Origin: an uncultured euryarchaeote | Lineage (GTDB): Archaea > Thermoplasmatota > Poseidoniia > Poseidoniales > Thalassarchaeaceae | Assembly (NCBI GenBank): GCA_937897085.1 | Contig: CALCOR010000143.1 | Coordinates: 1 to 6,796 of the forward strand | Reading direction: 5' to 3' | DNA: 6,796 nt | In this document: piece by piece, positions 1 to 4,572 of the stretch | Position numbering within the stretch: position 1 is the first letter of the stretch | Layout of the letters: each line of letters opens with the position of its first letter | The notes under the pieces: model-generated | Seen by the model: only the letters and a program-made list of their open reading frames with translations | The model's database searches: none | What the model was told of the DNA's origin: nothing | Made by a program: the position numbers and the translations under genes

Positions 1-236
1 CCAATGACCACTCCACGAGCCATGGCACGGTCCTGATAACCGAGGGCGACGAGCCACATGAAAAAGGCGATCAACGGGTTGCAGGCGGCGCTGAACCAGG
101 CGAGATGGAAGCCGATTCCCAGACCGACTAGAACAGTCAGCGTAGGACACATCAGCAGTCCGACCATGAAGGCGATTCCCGCATCCTGGAAGGCGCCCTC
201 ACGCGTCCGCAGTTCAGTGGACTCGTCCTCTTGCAC
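1..236 (-). CDS. Membrane protein of unknown function, 3' end beyond the window
   Basis: I do not recognise a family. An open frame runs leftward from a GTG at 236 to the window edge (78 codons visible). The first 19 or so residues are polar and acidic (VQEDESTELRTREGAF...) and probably cytosolic. Two hydrophobic stretches follow, about residues 20-42 and 47-66, separated by a short turn containing Phe-His; both look like membrane helices. A basic stretch (YQDRAMARG) then leads off the edge. The start is uncertain. A TAA lies in frame 12 codons upstream of the GTG, and the GTG is the only usual start before the in-frame ATG at codon 24. That later ATG would remove the polar leader and begin within the first helix. 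No clear Shine-Dalgarno element precedes the GTG. It lies 42 bases after the RpoP-like gene on the same strand, so it is probably the last visible member of that run. Confidence 0.55.
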   Translation of the reverse strand, partial: MQEDESTELRTREGAFQDAGIAFMVGLLMCPTLTVLVGLGIGFHLAWFSAACNPLIAFFMWLVALGYQDRAMARGVVI

Positions 237-278
237 GCGCTCGCAACCATCAGCATGAGGCGAAGGTGTTTACCCGCC

Positions 279-536
279 TCAGTTGCAATCGACCATCTTG
301 AAGCCCTTGCGACGGGGCTTGACGAAGACGCGGTAGCCACACGCCTTGCAGGAGATTCCTGTGCGCGAGCCGTCGAAGTATTCCAGGCTGCCACAGCGCA
401 GGCACTTGTACTCCACCTCGATCGGCAGACTGCGCATGCCACAGTCAGGACAGTTGAGCGCCTCTACCCACCCCATCTGGCGGTGGTCCTTACGGCAGTT
501 GATATCGGTGCAACGGTAGCGGAACTCTCGGTCCAT
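279..536 (-). CDS. rpoP: Double zinc-ribbon protein, probable RNA polymerase subunit P (Rpb12-like)
   Basis: An 85-residue protein with two Cys-rich modules. The C-terminal half matches the archaeal RpoP/Rpb12 pattern: YKCLRCG (Cys45, Cys48), a 14-residue spacer, then ISCKACGYRV (Cys63, Cys66) and a basic tail VKPRRKGFK. In the family this subunit is a tiny zinc ribbon (about 45-50 residues) that helps hold the RNA polymerase core together. This protein is nearly twice that length. The extra N-terminal part has its own candidate zinc site: Cys9, Cys14 (or His18), Cys29, Cys32. The ATG at 536 is preceded by purine-rich GAGGGAAGAGG, with GAGGG six bases before the start. It lies 97 bases after guaAA and 42 bases before the membrane-protein gene, all on the minus strand. 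A generic zinc-ribbon protein outside the polymerase is the alternative. The RpoP call rests on cysteine spacing and the basic tail. Confidence 0.6.
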   Translation of the reverse strand: MDREFRYRCTDINCRKDHRQMGWVEALNCPDCGMRSLPIEVEYKCLRCGSLEYFDGSRTGISCKACGYRVFVKPRRKGFKMVDCN

Positions 537-580
537 CCTCTTCCCTCGACTGCCGCCGTGCGGACCACCCTTTTTGAATC

Positions 581-598
581 GTTCCTACGGAACGTAGG
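581..598. repeat. Two overlapping, mutually exclusive short hairpins
   Basis: In the guaAA-rpoP gap, GTTCC-TAC-GGAAC (581-593) and CCTACG-GAA-CGTAGG (584-598) are both perfect inverted repeats with 3-base loops, and they share bases 584-593. Only one can form at a time in RNA of either strand. Neither is followed directly by a T-run in the minus-strand transcript (AAAAA follows 8 bases later), so it is not a standard terminator. Its function is unknown: RNA processing site, protein-binding site or chance. Confidence 0.45.
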
Positions 599-633
599 TC
601 TCTTTCCCGCGCTCGACCCGTCTCAGAACCCGA

Positions 634-1227
634 TCAACCATCTCTGGAAGCACGACATATTTCGACGAAGTTCTCCATGATGCGCGCACCATGCTCGGAG
701 TCGTTCACCTCTGGATGGAACTGCAGTCCGAAGCGGTCTGCATGCTCATTCTGCATCGCCTGAACGGTGCACGACGGACTTCCGGCAGTGACTTCGAATC
801 CATCAGGCAGGATGGTCACCTCGTCGTTGTGGCTCTCCCAGACGATCTGCGTCTCCGGCGTTCCAGCGAACATCGGGCCGCCTCCATCCACCAAGGTGAT
901 CTCCATCGCGCCGAACTCCGGCTGGTCAGCCTCACCACAGTCACCCCCGTAGTGCCGTGCCATGAACTGGTGCCCCGCGCAGATGCCGAGGATGGGCGTA
1001 TCGAGTCCCAAAAAGGCCGCGCAGTTCCCCAACTCTCCGGTGATTCCCACGCGCGCCGCGCCGCCGGAGAGCAGTAGGCCATCGAGATCACGAAGTTCAT
1101 CGATGGGTGAGCTGTTCGGGACTATCTGCGTGTCCACCTCGAGGTAACGCAGCATGCGCCACTCACGGTGTGTCCACTGACCTCCGTTGTCAACAACGTC
1201 GATGACCAATCGCTCGCCCAAGACCAC
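634..1227 (-). CDS. guaAA: GMP synthase, glutaminase (GATase class I) subunit
   Basis: A 197-residue class I glutamine amidotransferase of the stand-alone archaeal GMP synthase type. It hydrolyses glutamine and passes ammonia to a separate XMP-amidating subunit (GuaAB, not in the window) in the last step of GMP synthesis. Visible motifs: an N-terminal VIDVVDNGGQWTHRE strand, DGLLLSGG, the nucleophile elbow GICAGHQ with Cys83, SHNDE at about 132-136, and the C-terminal GLQFHPEV with His171 and Glu173 completing the Cys-His-Glu triad. Nothing resembling the ATP-pyrophosphatase domain follows, as expected for the split enzyme. The family is usually about 185-190 residues, so the protein is full length. 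The start is a GTG at 1227 with AAGGTGGG just upstream, a partial match to the archaeal Shine-Dalgarno consensus. It lies 61 bases after the aldolase-fold gene and 97 bases before the RpoP-like gene. Confidence 0.93.
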   Translation of the reverse strand: MVLGERLVIDVVDNGGQWTHREWRMLRYLEVDTQIVPNSSPIDELRDLDGLLLSGGAARVGITGELGNCAAFLGLDTPILGICAGHQFMARHYGGDCGEADQPEFGAMEITLVDGGGPMFAGTPETQIVWESHNDEVTILPDGFEVTAGSPSCTVQAMQNEHADRFGLQFHPEVNDSEHGARIMENFVEICRASRDG

Positions 1228-1288
1228 CCCACCTTACACCGCTGGCTCGACGCCGCCTCGATGAACCTGCCGAAGAGCGGGGGGTCAA

Positions 1289-2341
1289 TCAGATGTCAAT
1301 GCCGGCGTCTCGCGCCAGGTAGAGTACCTGCATGCTGTGCTCAAGTGCGGCGGCATTGTTCCAAGCCTCGTCGAAGGTGGCTCCCACAGAATAGACTCCG
1401 TTACCGCGGCTGATCACCACCTTGCTTCCCGACTGCTTCAGTCCCTCCGAGAGTTGGCGCAGGTAGTCGTCGATGTTCTCCTCCTCGTAATCGACAATCA
1501 CCGCCTTCTCAAACAGCGCTTGGCCGGCTACATCGGGTGGGCGCAGGATGAACAGGTCATCCTTGAGTGACAGAGCCGTTGTGTACGGGGCTTGAACGTG
1601 CATACAGGCAGCGCGGCCGTCGTAGTTGAGTGCCGCCACAGCCAACAGCACGGAGTGAATCCTCCACGCCGCGCCGGCTCCTACTGGCTCCTCCTCACCG
1701 AGCCTTCCAGAGACGAGCACGGTCTCATCCATCTGTCCGAGCGCCGTTGACTCAGCAGTCATGTGCACCAGGTTCGGCTGGTCGAGGGCGAGCATCGAGA
1801 GAGTGCCCGATATTCCATGGACCAGACCATCGCGATGGATGAGCCGGCCTGTGCGAACGAAGTCACCGACCACGTAGTCCGGAATCACGAATCCGTCCCC
1901 CACAATCGGAGGCATCGGCTGCTGCTCGATGTCACTGATGTACGAGGTCGCACCGGCCAATCCTGCCCGTAACTGCTCGACCTCCGCCTGCAGCCGCTCG
2001 ACCTCGCTGCCGGCTGGCGATTCGACCTGCTTGGTCGCCTTGTGAACCATATGAGCGATTGGATCGGACTCTTCGAAGGCTGCGTCAGCCTCCTCCTCAG
2101 AGAACTTCTCTGCCAGACCAGCCACTGAGGTTGACATGTCCTCAGATTCCTCCTGCCCGGGTGGAGTTGCGGGTGCAGCGCTGCGACGACGGTGTCCTGT
2201 CTGACCTGGCGGCATCATCGCCGCACCGCGCGGGCCGGCGCCGGGAGGGCCGCTTGGTGGGGCTCGCGGGGGGGCACGCGAGGGTGCCTTCGCAGCCGGC
2301 TTCTCGTCGGCCGCGTCGGCCGAGCCCTCCTCATCCCCCAT
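1289..2341 (-). CDS. Class II aldolase/adducin-fold protein with disordered N-terminus, probable pseudoenzyme
   Basis: A 350-residue protein. Residues 1-68 are low complexity, rich in Pro, Ala and acidic residues (for example APPRAPPSGPPGAG). Residues 112-128 form a short coiled coil (V114, L117, V121, L124, L128). Residues 155-350 resemble the class II aldolase/adducin fold: HGISGTLSML for the GN(I/V)S loop, an IHSVLLAVAALN helix, AACMHVQAPYTTALS for the usual H-x-H strand, SRGNGVYSVG for the usual NHG strand, and a closing helix DEAWNNAAALEHSMQVLYLA. The residues that bind zinc or catalyse in FucA/AraD enzymes look replaced: the second His of H-x-H is Gln250, the NHG His is Asn314, and the catalytic Glu four residues before the helix His (H229) is Ala225. 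A structural or binding role, as in eukaryotic adducin, is more likely than aldolase activity (inference). The ATG at 2341 would suit a short-leader transcript from the AT box at 2371-2377. An alternative ATG at 2137 (Met69), with GGAGG ten bases upstream, would remove the disordered region. Confidence 0.75.
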   Translation of the reverse strand: MGDEEGSADAADEKPAAKAPSRAPPRAPPSGPPGAGPRGAAMMPPGQTGHRRRSAAPATPPGQEESEDMSTSVAGLAEKFSEEEADAAFEESDPIAHMVHKATKQVESPAGSEVERLQAEVEQLRAGLAGATSYISDIEQQPMPPIVGDGFVIPDYVVGDFVRTGRLIHRDGLVHGISGTLSMLALDQPNLVHMTAESTALGQMDETVLVSGRLGEEEPVGAGAAWRIHSVLLAVAALNYDGRAACMHVQAPYTTALSLKDDLFILRPPDVAGQALFEKAVIVDYEEENIDDYLRQLSEGLKQSGSKVVISRGNGVYSVGATFDEAWNNAAALEHSMQVLYLARDAGIDI

Positions 2342-2370
2342 GATGACTCAACCAAGGAGTTGGGTTTTCG

Positions 2371-2377
2371 TTAAATA
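2371..2377. promoter_or_regulatory. Candidate TATA box shared by two divergent transcripts
   Basis: TTAAATA on the plus strand reads TATTTAA on the minus strand, and it is the only AT-rich box between the divergent aldolase-fold gene and tRNA-Asp. On the plus strand its centre lies 33 bases before the mature tRNA 5' end, so a start about 25 bases downstream would give a short tRNA leader. On the minus strand its centre lies about 33 bases before the ATG at 2341, giving a leader of about 8 bases. An archaeal box of near-symmetric sequence could bind TBP in either orientation. The call rests on spacing and composition only; no strong BRE is visible. Confidence 0.45.
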
Positions 2378-2406
2378 CCGGTCGGCTGTCGAACGCTCGC
2401 CCGCCT

Positions 2407-2479
2407 GCCCCGATAGTGTAGCGGCCTATCATGGAGCCCTGTCGAGGCTCCGACCCGGGTTCAAATCCCGGTCGGGGCG
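2407..2479 (+). tRNA. tRNA-Asp (anticodon GTC)
   Basis: A 73-base cloverleaf. The acceptor stem GCCCCGA/TCGGGGC (2407-2413 with 2472-2478) pairs perfectly, with discriminator G73 at 2479. The D arm is 2416-2432, with an imperfect stem (one T-T and one G-T) and GG in its loop. The anticodon stem GAGCC/GGCTC (2434-2438 with 2446-2450) closes the loop CTGTCGA, with anticodon GTC at 2441-2443. A four-base variable region follows. The T stem CCGGG/CCCGG closes the loop TTCAAAT. G73 and the GTC anticodon fit aspartate. The 3' CCA is not encoded (CCT follows), so it must be added enzymatically. There is no intron. Position 37 is G and position 38 is A, whereas many Asp tRNAs have A37 and C38. A T8 is present. 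The gene converges on trm5, whose stop lies 22 bases away. Confidence 0.96.
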
Positions 2480-2501
2480 CCTGTGCATCGCGCATCAAGA
2501 T

Positions 2502-3689
2502 TCAGGTGGAGAGTTCGAGCCACCCCTCGAAGCGGCAGAGCCACTCGGTGACATTGTACGCTCGCCGCTGTTCAAGGATGGGCGGCGGCGCTCCTTGTGC
2601 CAGCGGCCTCAGCAGTTCAATCAGTTCCGCATTGATCTCATCCATATCATCCTCAGGCGCCACCACCCAACCGCGTACTAGGCTGGTACTGCCCCGCCTG
2701 AGCAAGGGCAGCAGGTACGGCAGGTGGCGAAGCGTGTCGTGGGGTAAGTTGACCAGAAGCAGGTCGAAGCGCCCGGCGAGAGCGGGGGCGTCAGCCAGCG
2801 TGAGCGCATCACCGATGCCCACGAAGCGGCCTAAACTGACCTCACAGAGCGGTTCTGGTCCATCGGGAAGGCCAACCACCCCCTTGCGGGCGAGGTTTAC
2901 TTGCAGCAGTTCCACTGCCTGTGGGTTGAGGTCGCTGGCGAGCAGATCGCCTACCAGGTCCGTGTGCGCCAACATGTGAGTGAGCGCCGGGCCGACACCG
3001 CAGTAGGGATCAGCCACTGCAATCGATCTGCCGAGCCTCTCCTTGAGAGCCAGCGCGCTGTCGACCGTACGGGAGCGCTCGGTCTGCAATCGATGCGAGA
3101 AGAAGGCGGACCCGGGGTCGATGTCGATGTCCTCCCCATGCTCACGCACGCGTGTGCGCGTCGACAGCAATTCGGCTCTCACATCCGGCTCCAAGCTGTC
3201 GAGTTCGACTCGGCTGAACACCTCCCCATCATGGCGGGCTGCCAGTGGTTCCAGATTGCGCACGCGGAACTCACCTTCGACCCCTTTGTCCCAGAAGGCG
3301 GCACGCACTCCTCGGTGGTGCGCGAGCTTCGCCAAGGCGATCTCCTGCGCATATTGCTGAATTTCTTTTTCCAATTTGAAAACCAACAGGTCTCCCAGTG
3401 GTTCCTGAGCATTCGGCCAGTACCCTTCGTTAGCCTTGATCACCTCTTCAGGAACCCATTGCGGAAGGCGCTCCAACCAGCGCCTGGGGAACGGTGCTGG
3501 CTGCTCCGCATCCACTTCAGGAAGACCCTCGAATGGAGTGGGGAGTGGAGTTGGTGCTTCCTCCGACAGTGGCAACAGGCGCTCTTCGCCTGCCTCGAGC
3601 ACGCGAGCGCGCGGTGCCAGCCATCCGCGCTCCGCCAACTGTAGGAACGTGCTCTGGGTCTGCCGCTTCGGCACGCTCAAGTGACGCAT
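2502..3689 (-). CDS. trm5: tRNA (guanine-37-N1)-methyltransferase, Trm5 family
   Basis: A 395-residue class I SAM methyltransferase. Trm5 methylates N1 of G37 next to the anticodon, which prevents +1 frameshifting. Domain order fits the family: an N-terminal D1-like domain (HLSVPKRQTQ at 3-12, through about 42), a proline-rich linker (about 43-80), the D2 region LGDLLVFKLEKEI (98-110) and GEFRVRNLE (139-147), then FFSHRLQTERSR (196-207), SAM motif I DPYCGVGPA (227-235), SDLNPQA (252-258), GDA (293-295) and VNLP (313-316). From my memory of Methanocaldococcus jannaschii Trm5, its catalytic Arg145 and Glu185 align with Arg142 and Glu204, and Asn265 of the NLP motif with Asn314. Its Tyr177 aligns with Phe196. 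The NLP motif argues against the related TYW2/Taw2. Motif I is unusual (family mostly DMFAGxGPF). About 20 extra residues lie at 150-190. The ATG at 3689 is the only start after an upstream in-frame TGA, and it has no Shine-Dalgarno element. Confidence 0.85.
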   Translation of the reverse strand: MRHLSVPKRQTQSTFLQLAERGWLAPRARVLEAGEERLLPLSEEAPTPLPTPFEGLPEVDAEQPAPFPRRWLERLPQWVPEEVIKANEGYWPNAQEPLGDLLVFKLEKEIQQYAQEIALAKLAHHRGVRAAFWDKGVEGEFRVRNLEPLAARHDGEVFSRVELDSLEPDVRAELLSTRTRVREHGEDIDIDPGSAFFSHRLQTERSRTVDSALALKERLGRSIAVADPYCGVGPALTHMLAHTDLVGDLLASDLNPQAVELLQVNLARKGVVGLPDGPEPLCEVSLGRFVGIGDALTLADAPALAGRFDLLLVNLPHDTLRHLPYLLPLLRRGSTSLVRGWVVAPEDDMDEINAELIELLRPLAQGAPPPILEQRRAYNVTEWLCRFEGWLELST

Positions 3690-3746
3690 CTGATTCGAAT
3701 GGAGCAGTGTGCTGCGCTTGACGCTGACGGCTCAGGATGTGTGTTG

Positions 3747-4520
3747 ATGTCACCGGGGCTGTGGTTGGTGGGATTAGGACCCGGTGACCTGTCGCAGATG
3801 ACACAAGCGGCAATCGCCGCCGCCCGCGCATGCGAACACCGCTTCCTCGAGGGCTACACAGCATCGCTACCAGCGGAACAAGAACTGGAACTCACCGAAC
3901 TGATCGGGCCATGGACTCGCTTGATGCGGCCAGATGTAGAGAACCCTGAGGAACTGCTGCGACTCGCTGCCGAGTCCTCCGTGGCGCTACTCGTCGTTGG
4001 CGACCCCCTTCAGGCAACCACCCACGTCGACCTACAACTCCGCTGCCAGTCCGCTGGAATCGCATGTGATGTCGTGCACGGCCTGTCGATCACCACCGTC
4101 GTTACCGGAGCGGTCGGGCTGCAATCATACAGATTCGGCCGGCAGGTCACACTGCCCTACCCGCATGGAGAGGTCGTCCCCACTTCTCCGCTAGAGTTCA
4201 TCGTCGCCAACCGCGACCGTGGATTACACACGCTGGTTCTGCTCGATCTCGACCCGACGGGAATGGGGGTGGAGGAACAAACCCCGATGAGCCCTGAAAT
4301 CGCTGTCGACGTCCTCCTACGAATGGCTAGAGAACTCGATGTGGATGTGAAAGACTGGACTGGGGTCCTGTGTAGCGATGTCGGTAGTTCTGAGCAGCGC
4401 ATAATTCAGGGCACTCTCGACCAGATCGCATCCATCTCGGACGGAAGGATGCACTGCCTTGTAATCCCGGGCAGACTAGACGATCTGGAATCCGAAGCGC
4501 TGTCGCGCTGGCAGGTTTGA
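3747..4520 (+). CDS. dph5: Diphthine synthase (diphthamide biosynthesis methyltransferase)
   Basis: A 257-residue tetrapyrrole-methylase-fold SAM enzyme. It methylates the aminocarboxypropyl group on the modified histidine of elongation factor 2, the middle stage of diphthamide synthesis. Motifs, numbered from this start: LWLVGLGPGD (5-14) at the N-terminus, FLEGYT at about 33-38, VVGDPLQATTH (83-93), HGLSITTVVTGAVGLQSYRFG (111-131, split by the usual Gly-Leu-Gln), VTLPYP, and near the C-terminus VIPGRLDDLESEAL, where the family usually has PGxLHxxE (His replaced by Asp here). Length is normal for the family. I chose the ATG at 3747 because Dph5 proteins begin just before the GLGxGD strand. 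The frame is open back to a GTG at 3681, which would add 22 unconserved residues and overlap trm5. Divergent from trm5 with 57 bases between starts; no convincing TATA box is visible there. Confidence 0.92.
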   Translation: MSPGLWLVGLGPGDLSQMTQAAIAAARACEHRFLEGYTASLPAEQELELTELIGPWTRLMRPDVENPEELLRLAAESSVALLVVGDPLQATTHVDLQLRCQSAGIACDVVHGLSITTVVTGAVGLQSYRFGRQVTLPYPHGEVVPTSPLEFIVANRDRGLHTLVLLDLDPTGMGVEEQTPMSPEIAVDVLLRMARELDVDVKDWTGVLCSDVGSSEQRIIQGTLDQIASISDGRMHCLVIPGRLDDLESEALSRWQV

Positions 4521-4557
4521 GCCGACCGTTGCCCTCAAGCGAGATGGTTGAGTCGGC
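4521..4557 (+). other. Possible stem-loop between dph5 and the next gene
   Basis: GCCGAC (4521-4526) is complementary to GTCGGC (4552-4557), and inside it CTCAA (4534-4538) is complementary to TTGAG (4548-4552). The two stems compete for base 4552 but can otherwise stack with an 8-base bulge on the 5' side. No T-run follows, so a terminator is unlikely. The structure ends six bases before the ribosome-binding sequence of the downstream gene. It could be chance in GC-rich DNA. Confidence 0.3.
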
Positions 4558-4563
4558 GGCTCG

Positions 4564-4568
4564 GGTGA
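4564..4568 (+). promoter_or_regulatory. Ribosome-binding site (GGTGA) that fixes the start of the 565-residue gene
   Basis: GGTGA matches the archaeal Shine-Dalgarno core and lies four bases before the GTG at 4573. It supports that GTG over the in-frame ATG at codon 20. Confidence 0.6.
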
Positions 4569-4572
4569 GAGA

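Noticed and set aside
231..680. 149-codon plus-strand open frame across the rpoP-like gene
   Set aside because: It lies antisense to the zinc-ribbon gene and the 3' end of guaAA, both with clear family motifs. Its own translation has no recognisable features.
691..1077. 128-codon plus-strand open frame
   Set aside because: It is an antisense shadow of guaAA, whose Cys-His-Glu triad is intact on the minus strand.
2351..2366. AACC...GGGTT partial inverted repeat followed by TTTT, as a possible terminator
   Set aside because: The pairing is short and imperfect, and there is no plus-strand gene upstream for it to end.
2901..3644. 247-codon plus-strand open frame
   Set aside because: It lies wholly antisense to trm5, which has family motifs throughout. 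Long antisense frames are common in GC-rich genes.
3681..3746. Upstream GTG start for dph5
   Set aside because: It would add 22 residues before the usual Dph5 N-terminus and overlap the trm5 start. The ATG at 3747 sits right before the conserved LWLVGLGPGD strand.
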